Assembly: GCA_009936675.1 (NCBI GenBank)
Contig: JAACDY010000053.1
Span: 1 to 22,239 of the forward strand
DNA length: 22,239 nucleotides
From: Bacteroidota bacterium
GTDB lineage: Bacteria > Bacteroidota > Bacteroidia > Flavobacteriales > Flavobacteriaceae
Direction of reading: 5' to 3'
The position numbers and the translations under genes are program-made. Of this stretch, positions 14,832 through 22,239 are shown piece by piece. The first letter of the stretch is position 1; every line of letters begins with the position of its first letter. Under the pieces are notes generated by a model. It ran no database searches and had not been told where the DNA came from. It saw nothing but the letters and a program-made list of their open reading frames with translations.

Positions 14832-16466
14832 GCTGTTAATTTCTGGTAAAATAAAATCTTTTAGCGCACTCTCCTCTTTCATTAATGCCTCTATGCGCTC
14901 CCAATCTCTGGGCGCACCAGCCGATAAATTAATTGGGCCTTCACTGGTAACCAAGACGTCGTCTTCGATACGGATACCAATGTTCCACCATTTGGGGTCA
15001 CAGGGGCTGTTCTCTGGTATATAAATACCCGGTTCTATCGTAATGATCATATTCGCCTCCAAATTCCCGTAATTTCCAGGGTCGTGAACATCCAGTCCAA
15101 TGTGGTGTGAAAGACCGTGAGGATAATATTTTCTGGCCTCAGAAGCTTCATTGATGATTCCCAATTGCTGTAATCCCTCAGCTATAATGTCATAGGAAAG
15201 TTTATAAATCGACCTAAAACTGTTTCCCTCCTGAGATGCATTGATGGCCGCTTCTTGGGAATCATAAACAATTTGATATAAGGCTTTTTGCTCCGCACTA
15301 AAAACACCGTTGGCAGGTATGGTTCGGGTAACATCGGCCGTGTAGCCATAATACTCTGCCCCCAAATCCATTAAAACCAACTGATTGTGAAGGTCTTCTT
15401 CATCATTTTCGATATAGTGCAATACACAACCGTTTTTGCCTGCCCCAACTATAGAAGGATAACCCTCATCAGCTGCTCCATATTTGCGATATACAAATTC
15501 ATGAATCCCTTGAATTTCTCTCTCACTCATGCCAGGATGCATGGCCTTCATCACTTCGATTTGACCCACTACAGAAATGGCCACTGCCTTTTTAAGTAGA
15601 TCGATTTCGTTTTTGGTCTTTATTTCTCTCAAATCGGCCATGATCCCAGCTAAGGTTTCTATATCAAAATTGTAATTGCGAAGGGCAAAAGCTGTCTTCA
15701 TTTTGGCTTCGTTATAAAAATCTTGGGCAGGTTCTTTAAGAAAATCTCTGATGATTTCGTCTTCCATCAGTAAACTATCTTGATTTACCAAGTAGGCCAC
15801 CTCATCTCTAAACGCTTCAAAATTTTCTTCATCAGCCTGCATAATTCTTTGATAGGCCGTATAGGCCAGACGATTGAAATCATTAGGGAAATTGATGGCT
15901 TCTCTAAAAGTGGCCTTGAGATCAAATAGATCAAGGGGGTCATCTACTTTATAGCGAACGTTATCCCTAAAAACATAAGTCTTTTGATTTCGAATATCGT
16001 TCTTAAACTCAAACATCAAGACCTTATCAAAGCGATCTAAGTTTTGGGAATCATGCTTAAAATCAACCCGCTCTGCAACACGATCAAAACCCAATTCTTT
16101 GACCTCTTCCAAGTCATAGCGTTTTCCATTCCACATTTCCATATAATCATTGCGTTCTGGTACATATATTTTTTCATGATAAACACCCCCACTGTCTGTT
16201 TGTGCATTTTTGTAAATCATCAAAACAGAATGGGGTTGATGCCATCCAGTTAAATAGAAAAAATTAGGGTCTTGATGATAGATATAGTCTACATCATTGG
16301 CAAGATTTCTTATCGGTGCACTGAAAAGAACAGCAACACTATTGTCTGGCATCTTTTGACGAAATGACTTCCTTGCATTTTGATAATGTTCGGCAGTTAA
16401 TTTCGATTTTTGAGTATGACCGGAGAAGAAAAAAAGTAATAAAGTCAGTACAATCAGATTTTTCAT
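14820..16466 (-). CDS. Exported Xaa-Pro aminopeptidase (M24B family)
   Basis: A 548-residue PepP-like metallopeptidase that removes N-terminal residues preceding proline. A signal peptide (1-19, LIVLTLLLFFF core) suggests periplasmic or surface location, unlike the cytoplasmic E. coli PepP. An aminopeptidase-P N-terminal domain (about 25-170) is followed by the pita-bread M24 domain. The dinuclear metal ligands are all visible: Asp367 (LMDLGAEY), Asp378 (TADVTRT), His454 (GLSHHIG), Glu478 (IEPGIY) and Glu501 (RIEDD). It is about 100 residues longer than E. coli PepP; the extra length is the signal peptide plus an enlarged linker at about 170-260. It is convergent with thrC, overlapping by 12 nt. 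Confidence 0.93.
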   Translation of the reverse strand: MKNLIVLTLLLFFFSGHTQKSKLTAEHYQNARKSFRQKMPDNSVAVLFSAPIRNLANDVDYIYHQDPNFFYLTGWHQPHSVLMIYKNAQTDSGGVYHEKIYVPERNDYMEMWNGKRYDLEEVKELGFDRVAERVDFKHDSQNLDRFDKVLMFEFKNDIRNQKTYVFRDNVRYKVDDPLDLFDLKATFREAINFPNDFNRLAYTAYQRIMQADEENFEAFRDEVAYLVNQDSLLMEDEIIRDFLKEPAQDFYNEAKMKTAFALRNYNFDIETLAGIMADLREIKTKNEIDLLKKAVAISVVGQIEVMKAMHPGMSEREIQGIHEFVYRKYGAADEGYPSIVGAGKNGCVLHYIENDEEDLHNQLVLMDLGAEYYGYTADVTRTIPANGVFSAEQKALYQIVYDSQEAAINASQEGNSFRSIYKLSYDIIAEGLQQLGIINEASEARKYYPHGLSHHIGLDVHDPGNYGNLEANMIITIEPGIYIPENSPCDPKWWNIGIRIEDDVLVTSEGPINLSAGAPRDWERIEALMKEESALKDFILPEINSLIQ

Positions 16467-16521
16467 AAGGGCATTTTTATGGGGTTTTAAGCTCTATATT
16501 CAACTTACTTATGACCTAAAA

Positions 16522-16533
16522 GTAATATTTTTG
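16522..16533 (+). promoter_or_regulatory. Candidate promoter (-7 element) of gcvT
   Basis: TATTTTTG (16526-16533) matches TAnnTTTG exactly, 14 nt before the gcvT ATG. Together with the preceding GTAA it repeats the 12-mer found upstream of the thr leader. No TTG -33 box is present at the right distance. The 5' UTR would be about 10 nt or shorter. Confidence 0.5.
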
Positions 16534-16547
16534 TTTAAAATATCTCA

Positions 16548-17630
16548 ATGAAGAAAACCCCATTTTTTGACATTCACACCCAATTGGGTGCTAAAATATC
16601 CCTTTTTGGAGGATATCAAATGCCCATTCAGTATAGTGGAGTCAAACAAGAGCATTTGGCGATCAGGCAAAAACTGGGTGTCTTTGATGTCTCTCATATG
16701 GGAGAATTTTGGGTAGAAGGCCCCAATGCCTTTGACCTTTTACAGTTCATTTGCAGCAATGACATTTCAAAACTCACCCCCGGAAAAGCTCAATACAACT
16801 ACCTGCCCAACGAGCAGGGCGGAGTGGTCGATGATCTGATCGTTTACCAAATCCATACCGAAAAATACCTGTTGGTGGTCAACGCTTCCACTGTTGAAAA
16901 AGACTGGAATCACATCCTAAAACAGAATCAAAAATTCGAGGCAAAGCTCGAAAATGCATCAGAAAAAACAGCTCTATTGGCCATTCAGGGCCCTAAAGCC
17001 CTCACCGCCATGCAGTCCATTTGCAATGCCCAACTGGATCAATTGTCACACTACAGTCATATTACTACTACTTTTGCAGGAGTCGAAAACGTTTTGGTCG
17101 CCACCACTGGCTACACTGGTGCGGGAGGAATTGAAATCTATTTTGATGTTGCTAAAGCTGAAAAAATCTGGAAAGCTGTCATCAAAGCAGGAACCGAATT
17201 TGGCATATTACCCGTGGGATTGGCCGCTCGAGACACACTGCGGATGGAAATGGGTTACTGTCTTTATGGAAATGAAATAAACGATCAAACCTCACCCATC
17301 AGCGCCGGACTGGGGTGGGTTACAAAACCATATACCGGCTTTCTAAATGCCGAACTCCACCATAAATCAATGGAAGAAGGCACCTCCGAAAAACTCATCG
17401 GTTTTCAAATCGATGAAAGGGGCATTCCTCGCTCGGGTTATCTTCTTTTTGATACCGACCAAAACCCCATTGGAAGGGTGACTTCTGGAACCCAGTCCCC
17501 CTCTCTCAATAAAGGAATCGGTTTGGGATATGTCAAAACCGATTTTTCTAATCCCGGACAAAAATTATCCGTACAGATCAGAGAAAAATTTGTCTCGGCT
17601 ACTGTGGTAAAACTTCCCTTTTTAAAATGA
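16548..17630 (+). CDS. gcvT: Glycine cleavage system T protein (aminomethyltransferase)
   Basis: A 360-residue T protein that transfers the one-carbon unit from aminomethylated H protein to tetrahydrofolate, releasing ammonia. Hallmarks include FDVSHMGE (46-53), the folate-site acidic pair in GGVVDDLIVY (Asp95-Asp96), the middle segment TGYTGAGGIEIY, and the C-terminal GxVTSGTQSPSLNKGIGLGY region that marks true GcvT over YgfZ-type paralogues. Length is typical (about 360). The genes for the H and P proteins are not in this window. The following reductase gene starts 7 nt after the stop, suggesting one transcript. Confidence 0.96.
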   Translation: MKKTPFFDIHTQLGAKISLFGGYQMPIQYSGVKQEHLAIRQKLGVFDVSHMGEFWVEGPNAFDLLQFICSNDISKLTPGKAQYNYLPNEQGGVVDDLIVYQIHTEKYLLVVNASTVEKDWNHILKQNQKFEAKLENASEKTALLAIQGPKALTAMQSICNAQLDQLSHYSHITTTFAGVENVLVATTGYTGAGGIEIYFDVAKAEKIWKAVIKAGTEFGILPVGLAARDTLRMEMGYCLYGNEINDQTSPISAGLGWVTKPYTGFLNAELHHKSMEEGTSEKLIGFQIDERGIPRSGYLLFDTDQNPIGRVTSGTQSPSLNKGIGLGYVKTDFSNPGQKLSVQIREKFVSATVVKLPFLK

Positions 17631-17637
17631 TCGCCCA

Positions 17638-18462
17638 GTGAAAAGAATTTTGATTCTTGGTGCCAGTGGTTTTATAGGAAACACCCTCTACAAGGAGTTA
17701 AATTCCTACTACGATACTTTTGGAACTTATTTTACCAAAAAAGGTTTTGGGCAAAACCATCATTTTTTTCATTTTGATATGAAAGAGGGTGGTCTAGAGG
17801 ACATCATCAAGGAAGTCAAACCAAAACTTATCATTTCTGCCTTGAGGGGACCATTCGATGCCTTGATCGAAACCCACCAATTTTTGATTGATCTGATCGG
17901 TCGTTCCAATTGCAGGTTGATCTTTCTTTCCTCCGCCAATGTATTTGACACCTTCGAACATTTCCCATCCTACGAATACGACAAAACCCTGTCGGAAAGT
18001 ATTTATGGCCGCTTTAAAATCAAAATCGAAAACGACTTGCTTCGTCTTCCACCCGCCAAATTTGTACTGGCAAGGTTACCCATGGTCTATGGTAATCATT
18101 CTCCCAGAATTCAGGAATTAGACCAAGCCATAAATACCAATCAACCCATAGAAGTATTCCCCAATACCATTATCAATGTCAACAACGACATCAAACTCAG
18201 TCAACAAATACACTACATTATCAATCAACAACTCACCGGTATTTTTCATTTGGGGAGTACCGATTTGATCCATCATTTCGACTTTATCAAATTAATGGTT
18301 CAAAGGAGATACCAACGCAAAGCCATTTATAAACAAGTATATACCACCAACCAAATGCGGTACATGGCCGTTTTGGCCAAGGAAAATAAATTGCCCAACA
18401 ACCTTCTTTTTTCTTACACAGAAATTCTAGACGATTTGACATTGGTCAAAAAGGATTTTTAA
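17638..18462 (+). CDS. NAD(P)-binding reductase/epimerase, dTDP-4-dehydrorhamnose reductase-like
   Basis: A 274-residue Rossmann-fold protein of the extended short-chain dehydrogenase type, resembling RfbD-like sugar-nucleotide reductases. The dinucleotide motif GASGFIG is at residues 8-14. A serine motif SSANVF (98-103) and Y123-xxx-K127 (YGRFK) supply the expected catalytic residues, and LPMVYG (147-152) is typical of the group. The substrate cannot be read from the sequence. The start is GTG at 17638: an in-frame TAA at 17623 leaves no other start before the Rossmann strand. It sits 7 nt after gcvT and 37 nt before yebC with no functional link to either, so no rhamnose pathway role is claimed. 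Confidence 0.85.
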   Translation: MKRILILGASGFIGNTLYKELNSYYDTFGTYFTKKGFGQNHHFFHFDMKEGGLEDIIKEVKPKLIISALRGPFDALIETHQFLIDLIGRSNCRLIFLSSANVFDTFEHFPSYEYDKTLSESIYGRFKIKIENDLLRLPPAKFVLARLPMVYGNHSPRIQELDQAINTNQPIEVFPNTIINVNNDIKLSQQIHYIINQQLTGIFHLGSTDLIHHFDFIKLMVQRRYQRKAIYKQVYTTNQMRYMAVLAKENKLPNNLLFSYTEILDDLTLVKKDF

Positions 18463-18469
18463 TTGTTTT

Positions 18470-18477
18470 TATATTTG
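18470..18477 (+). promoter_or_regulatory. Candidate -7 promoter element of yebC
   Basis: TATATTTG matches TAnnTTTG exactly and lies 22 nt before the yebC ATG. A TTG at 18442-18444 is 25 nt upstream, slightly more than the usual 17-23 nt. It suggests that yebC has its own promoter in addition to any read-through from gcvT. Confidence 0.5.
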
Positions 18478-18499
18478 TGATCAATAACCAATAAATATT

Positions 18500-19216
18500 A
18501 TGGGAAGAGCCTTTGAATTTCGGAAAGCCAGAAAAATGAAACGGTGGTCGGCCATGGCCAAAACCTTTACCCGCATTGGCAAGGATATTGTCATGGCAGT
18601 CAAAGAGGGTGGCCCCGATCCAGACAATAATTCTCGACTTCGTGCGGTGATTCAAAATGCCAAAGCCGCCAACATGCCCAAGGACAACGTCAAGCGCGCC
18701 ATAAAAAAAGCATCTGATAAAGCTACAGAAAACTACAAAGAAGTATTGTTTGAGGGCTACGCTCCCCACGGAGTGGCGATATTGGTCGAAACCGCAACTG
18801 ACAACAATAACAGAACGGTGGCCAACGTCAGGAGTTATTTTAACAAATGCAATGGTAACCTTGGCACATCCGGTTCTGTAGAGTTTATGTTTGACCGAAG
18901 CTGCAGTTTTAGAATCCCTGCCGAAGGAGTGGATGTGGAAGAAATGGAACTGGAGTTTATCGACTTTGGAGTGGAAGAAGTTTTTGAAGACGAAGATGGT
19001 ATACTACTCTATGCCCCTTTTGAAAACTTTGGAGCCATCCAGAAAGAATTGGAAAATCGTTCCATAGAAATCCTTTCTTCGGGCTTCGAACGAATCCCTC
19101 AGGTCACCAAGGAATTGTCCAATGAACAACAGGAGGAGGTACTCAAACTCATTGAAAAAATTGAGGAAGACGATGATGTACAAAATGTATACCACGCCAT
19201 GGATATTCAAGAATAG
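18500..19216 (+). CDS. yebC: YebC/PmpR family protein (TACO1 family)
   Basis: A 238-residue member of the universal YebC/TACO1 family. The N-terminal part is basic (MGRAFEFRKARKMKRW...) and is followed by the family signature DNNSRLRAVIQNAKAANMPK. The middle holds EGYAPHGVAILVE and the GNLGTSGSVEFMF motif. The acidic C-terminal domain (about 140-238) completes the standard three-domain fold. Family members have been described as DNA-binding regulators, and more recently as translation factors that help ribosomes through difficult proline-rich stretches; the sequence does not choose between these. Length is typical. The 85-nt gap to the convergent acyltransferase gene shows no good terminator. 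Confidence 0.95.
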   Translation: MGRAFEFRKARKMKRWSAMAKTFTRIGKDIVMAVKEGGPDPDNNSRLRAVIQNAKAANMPKDNVKRAIKKASDKATENYKEVLFEGYAPHGVAILVETATDNNNRTVANVRSYFNKCNGNLGTSGSVEFMFDRSCSFRIPAEGVDVEEMELEFIDFGVEEVFEDEDGILLYAPFENFGAIQKELENRSIEILSSGFERIPQVTKELSNEQQEEVLKLIEKIEEDDDVQNVYHAMDIQE

Positions 19217-19301
19217 GTGGTCCTAGTAAACATTCATAAATGTATTAAACACCTATTGTAGTAGTTTTATGACGCATACCTTTCGGTGACTTTATCCCTA
19301 A

Positions 19302-19826
19302 TTACTTTTTTTCAGCCTCATTGAAATAGGCTTGCATTTCTTTTAGGTCCTTTTCAATATCTCCCGTAGGATCGAATAGTTTTAAAAAAGACACCTTTTT
19401 GGAAGGGTAGTTAAAGTGCACCAATAATATAGGGACTTCGGCCTCCAAGGCAATATAGTAGAAACCTGTTTTCCATCGTTCTACTTTTTTCCGGGTTCCC
19501 TCTGGGGCAATCGCCATTCGAAAAGCATCCTTTTCTCTAAAAATTTTTGCAATGGCCGACACTTTATTTTCATTCGAATTCCGATTGATGGGTGTCCCTC
19601 CTAAAGCTCTGAAAAACCATCCCGTTAAGGGGTTAAATAATTCTTGTTTTCCCACATAGCTGATCTTTTCATTAATTACCGTACGGGTCAAAACCCCAAT
19701 GATAAAGTCCATATTTCGGGTATGGGGGAACAAGGCAACGATAAATTTGTTTAATGACGGAAAATCTCCTTCAATCTTCCACCCCATCAGGCGAAAGAAA
19801 ATAATTTTTGCCAGATTTGAGATCAT
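19302..19826 (-). CDS. PlsC-like 1-acyl-glycerol-3-phosphate acyltransferase family protein
   Basis: A 174-residue acyltransferase of the PlsC superfamily, which esterifies acyl chains onto lysophospholipids or related acceptors. The catalytic HX4D motif is His35-Asp40 (PHTRNMD), and the acceptor-phosphate motif is EGTR at 109-112 (APEGTRKK). VPILLVHFNYP at about 131-141 is the fourth family region. It is shorter than E. coli PlsC (245) and belongs to a compact form, so the acceptor is uncertain. Its ATG overlaps the kdsB stop by 4 nt (ATGA), so the two are co-translated, and a role in envelope lipid assembly is a fair inference. Confidence 0.85.
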   Translation of the reverse strand: MISNLAKIIFFRLMGWKIEGDFPSLNKFIVALFPHTRNMDFIIGVLTRTVINEKISYVGKQELFNPLTGWFFRALGGTPINRNSNENKVSAIAKIFREKDAFRMAIAPEGTRKKVERWKTGFYYIALEAEVPILLVHFNYPSKKVSFLKLFDPTGDIEKDLKEMQAYFNEAEKK

Positions 19827-20566
19827 TCGGAATTCAATTGATTTAAATGGACTTTTGCCCGCTCCAAATCGTCTGGGGTATCGATTTCAAAGTTGAGATT
19901 GAGGGTCTCCACCATTTTAATTTTTTTCCCGTGTTCGAGATAGCGAATGCATTCTATTTTTTCGGCCGACTCCAAGGGGGTCATCTCTTGTTCACTGAAC
20001 TCGATCAAGGCTTGCTTTCTGAAAGCATATACCCCTACGTGTTTATAATAGGGTGGGGATTGTTCATTGTCGCGATCACAAGGAATGGGTAAACGAGAAA
20101 AATAAAGTGCAAAGTTGTTCAAATCCACGATTACTTTGACCACACTGGGGTTTTCAACTTCTTTGTATTCCATTAATGGTGTCATTAAAGAAGCCAAAGC
20201 AATTTCCTTTTGGTGATCATCCTTAAAGACATCGATCAGTTTTTTTAAACTTTCAGCATCCACAAAAGGCTCATCTCCTTGGACATTAATCACAATATCG
20301 GCTTCCATACCCAATGCCGCTTCGGCAATGCGATCACTTCCGCATTGATGATCTCTTTGGGACATCACCGCTCGACCTCCGTTGTCAGAAATTTCCTTAA
20401 AGATCACATCACTATCAGTAGCCACTACCACTTCGTCAAAAAGACCTGTAGCCACTACATTTTTATAGGTTCTTAAAATAACAGTTTTATCACCCAAGGG
20501 CTGCATCAGCTTACCAGGGAAACGCGTGGAGTCATATCGCGCAGGTATAATTGAAACTATTTTCAT
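19823..20566 (-). CDS. kdsB: 3-deoxy-manno-octulosonate cytidylyltransferase (CMP-Kdo synthetase)
   Basis: A 247-residue enzyme that activates Kdo with CTP to CMP-Kdo, needed for the LPS inner core. The N-terminal nucleotide-binding signature IPARYDSTRFPGK (7-19) is followed by QCGSDRI (74-80) and NVQGDEPF (94-101), the standard KdsB motifs. Length matches the family. A Gram-negative envelope with Kdo-containing LPS is implied. It lies 72 nt downstream of the helicase gene in the same direction and overlaps the acyltransferase gene by 4 nt. I see no clear promoter in the 72-nt gap. Confidence 0.96.
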   Translation of the reverse strand: MKIVSIIPARYDSTRFPGKLMQPLGDKTVILRTYKNVVATGLFDEVVVATDSDVIFKEISDNGGRAVMSQRDHQCGSDRIAEAALGMEADIVINVQGDEPFVDAESLKKLIDVFKDDHQKEIALASLMTPLMEYKEVENPSVVKVIVDLNNFALYFSRLPIPCDRDNEQSPPYYKHVGVYAFRKQALIEFSEQEMTPLESAEKIECIRYLEHGKKIKMVETLNLNFEIDTPDDLERAKVHLNQLNSE

Positions 20567-20638
20567 TACTGCAAAAGAAAGGACAAATTTTAATAATTGG
20601 GCAGTGATTTAAAGGTTTTTATAACAAAAAAAGTGTCT

Positions 20639-22060
20639 TCAAAAGTACTCCTTTCCAAATCCGATCAAGTACAAACGCTCTTTGGCACGGGTAATCGCTG
20701 TGTAAAGCCACCTAAAATAATCTTTGTTCGGGCCATCGGGAAGATAGGGTTGCTCCACAAAAACGTTTTTCCATTGCCCCCCTTGGGACTTGTGACAAGT
20801 AATGGCATAGGAATATTTCACTTGTAACGCATTAAAGTAGGGATCGTTCTTGACTTTCAGAAAACGCTTGTATTTGGATTTTTCGTGGGCGTGATCTTGC
20901 GCTACCTTTTGATAGAGCAGTTGTGACTGCTCATAGCCCAAGTTGGCGGTTTCACTGTTCAGTGTTTCTAACAACAACACTGTGTCAAAAGCGGGTTCAT
21001 TGGGATAATCCACCATTTGGACATTCACCTCAGCAAATTTCATATCGTAACGATCCACATATTTGTTGATGCGATTGACACGGATTACGTCCCCATTGGC
21101 AATAAAACCGGGTTGGGAATCTGATCCCAACCAAAAATAATTGTTTTTCACCACCATCAGTTGATCTCCAGAAGCCAAATCGGATTCCAAAAAAAGGATA
21201 CGTTCCCGTATACTTTTATTGTAGAGGTTGGCCCTTTTGTTGGAACGTACGATCAAGACCGTTTGGTCAATTCCATCCTCGTCCAGTGCATTGTTGAGCA
21301 GTTCCAAAAACTCATTGCCCTCAATGATGCGTTGTACATCTTTATAACCATCCAACTGAAATTTAAATCCCTCAAACTGATCTTCAACCAATAACTCCCT
21401 AATGCCAGTAGCGTTGAATAAAATCCCGGATTCGGCTTTTTGTCGAACCACATCGTCAAGGGTAACACTATAGACGGTGGCATTGAATTGAGCGGCCAGT
21501 TCCTCTTCATCTAACGCAGGACTCAGTCCTAAGTTGACCGGTGGCAGTTGGGCAGTATCGCCCACAAAAATCAATTGACATTTCTCACCATTGGTAACAT
21601 AGTGCACCAAATCATGCAACAAAGATCCATTTTCAAAAAGTTTACTTTGTTGTCGGTCATCGCCTATCATCGAAGATTCATCCACAATGAAGACGGTATG
21701 GGTATGTTTGTTTTCTTTCAGCTTAAACTGTACCCCTGTACCTCCACTATCGACTTTGGGAAAATATATTTTTTTGTGAATGGTGAGGGCACTTTTCCCC
21801 GCATAGGCAGAGAGTACTTTGGCCGCTCGACCTGTTGGAGCCATCAATACAGATTTTTTTCGGATGTGGCCTAATTGCTGAACCAAATGACCAATCAGTG
21901 TCGTTTTTCCCGTTCCCGCATACCCTTTGATCAACAAAAGTGAATCCTCAGAAGAGTCGGATAGAAAATGTGCGATTTTTTCAAATCCCTTGGCTTGGGA
22001 AGCCGTTGGTTCGAACCTGAACTTTTCAGAGAGAATGTTATGGAAAGACGGGTTTGACAT
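20639..22060 (-). CDS. RecD/UvrD-like ATP-dependent DNA helicase
   Basis: A 473-residue SF1 helicase with an AAA_30-like N-terminal half and a UvrD_C_2-like C-terminal end. Walker A is GYAGTGKT (46-53), motif II is VDESS (126-130), motif III is GDTAQLPPV (167-175). Near the C-terminus are the SF1 motifs TCHKSQGGQW and YTAITRAKERLYLIG. It is compact compared with RecD2 (no long N-terminal region), and no RecB or RecC lies nearby, so it probably acts alone in repair or fork processing. I chose the ATG at 22060: the open frame continues to a TTG at 22111, but the extra 17 residues look unlike a conserved N-terminus, and the typical NILSEKFRFEPT start follows the ATG. Confidence 0.88.
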   Translation of the reverse strand: MSNPSFHNILSEKFRFEPTASQAKGFEKIAHFLSDSSEDSLLLIKGYAGTGKTTLIGHLVQQLGHIRKKSVLMAPTGRAAKVLSAYAGKSALTIHKKIYFPKVDSGGTGVQFKLKENKHTHTVFIVDESSMIGDDRQQSKLFENGSLLHDLVHYVTNGEKCQLIFVGDTAQLPPVNLGLSPALDEEELAAQFNATVYSVTLDDVVRQKAESGILFNATGIRELLVEDQFEGFKFQLDGYKDVQRIIEGNEFLELLNNALDEDGIDQTVLIVRSNKRANLYNKSIRERILFLESDLASGDQLMVVKNNYFWLGSDSQPGFIANGDVIRVNRINKYVDRYDMKFAEVNVQMVDYPNEPAFDTVLLLETLNSETANLGYEQSQLLYQKVAQDHAHEKSKYKRFLKVKNDPYFNALQVKYSYAITCHKSQGGQWKNVFVEQPYLPDGPNKDYFRWLYTAITRAKERLYLIGFGKEYF

Positions 22061-22120
22061 ATGGCTTATTTTCTCACAAGATAATTCATTTGTAAAACTT
22101 TTACGATTCAAAAAAAATTG

Positions 22121-22128
22121 TAGATTTG
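22121..22128 (+). promoter_or_regulatory. Candidate -7 promoter element of the right-edge gene
   Basis: TAGATTTG matches TAnnTTTG and lies 25 nt before the ATG at 22154. A TTG at 22090-22092 is 28 nt upstream, too far for a standard -33 box. Confidence 0.4.
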
Positions 22129-22153
22129 TTGGAAGTAAAAAAATTAATAAACC

Positions 22154-22239
22154 ATGAAACTAGCGCTTCAAGCTGTACTTTGGATCCTTGCCATTTTTTT
22201 TAGTTACAAAATTTATGACTCAATCAACGGGCCGATCAA
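22154..22239 (+). CDS. Partial small membrane protein (5' end only)
   Basis: Twenty-eight complete codons from an ATG run off the window edge with no stop. The residues form one hydrophobic segment (LQAVLWILAIFFSYKIY), followed by a polar DSINGPI turn, so this is a signal anchor or a single membrane helix. It resembles the start of small flavobacterial membrane proteins of unknown function, in which a helix is followed by a soluble coiled region. It is divergent from the helicase gene. The function cannot be judged from this fragment. Confidence 0.65.
   Translation, partial: MKLALQAVLWILAIFFSYKIYDSINGPI

Noticed and set aside
19217..19301. ACATT-CATA-AATGT hairpin as terminator between yebC and the acyltransferase gene
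   Set aside because: The stem is only 5 AT-rich base pairs and no T run follows on either strand.
20568..20605. ACTGC...GCAGT inverted repeat before kdsB
   Set aside because: Only 5 bp with a 28-nt spacer; expected by chance in a gap of this size.
22061..22111. N-terminal extension of the helicase to a TTG at 22111
   Set aside because: The 17 extra residues are polar and unlike the helicase N-terminus; the ATG at 22060 begins the recognisable region.
1..22239. Mobile elements, CRISPR arrays, phage or defence genes
   Set aside because: No transposase, integrase or nuclease cluster and no regular repeat-spacer pattern was seen; all sizeable genes are core metabolic or housekeeping types of even style.

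Overview
The window looks like core chromosome from a low-GC member of the Bacteroidetes, most likely a marine Flavobacteriaceae. The protein sequences have the flavobacterial style of GyrA, ClpC, PgpH-type HD protein, GcvT and YebC. Start codons lack Shine-Dalgarno sequences. Many intergenic gaps carry the Bacteroidetes -7 element TAnnTTTG in place of a sigma70 -10 box. I see no phage genes, transposases, integrases or CRISPR arrays, and no obviously broken genes.

Layout, left to right. (1) 1-240: tRNA-Ser(GCU) on the minus strand with its own promoter and terminator. (2) 225-3176: a divergent pair, both apparently using TTG starts: a membrane HD phosphodiesterase of the PgpH family (minus) and a cytoplasmic NlpC/P60 peptidase (plus). 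(3) 3253-7039, minus: gyrA followed by an exported TPR protein, which has a probable promoter of its own overlapping the gyrA 3' end. (4) 7040-7262: an AT-rich gap with several inverted and direct repeats, then clpC (plus), closed by a very clear terminator. (5) 9860-14831, plus: the threonine operon. A 39-codon leader ORF rich in Thr, Ile, Met and Val is followed by a G-free stretch, then thrA, thrB and thrC with 1-nt spacing and a 1-nt overlap. (6) 14820-16466, minus: an exported Xaa-Pro aminopeptidase that converges on thrC with a 12-nt overlap. (7) 16548-19216, plus: gcvT, a Rossmann-fold sugar-nucleotide-type reductase, and yebC. (8) 19302-22060, minus: a RecD/UvrD-like helicase, kdsB, and a small PlsC-type acyltransferase that overlaps kdsB by 4 nt. 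(9) 22154-22239: the start of a short membrane protein cut off by the window edge.

Most genes are housekeeping: replication topology (gyrA), proteolysis (clpC), threonine synthesis (thrABC), one-carbon metabolism (gcvT), translation (yebC, tRNA), envelope and LPS (kdsB, acyltransferase, C40 peptidase), and cyclic-dinucleotide turnover (pgpH). I did not find a new multi-gene system. The strongest candidate for undescribed biology is the thr leader. It encodes a plausible leader peptide but no intrinsic terminator; instead it has a 49-nt stretch with no G and 14 C. That suggests control by Rho-dependent termination, or another mechanism than the classical hairpin attenuator. The repeat cluster upstream of clpC is the second region worth checking.
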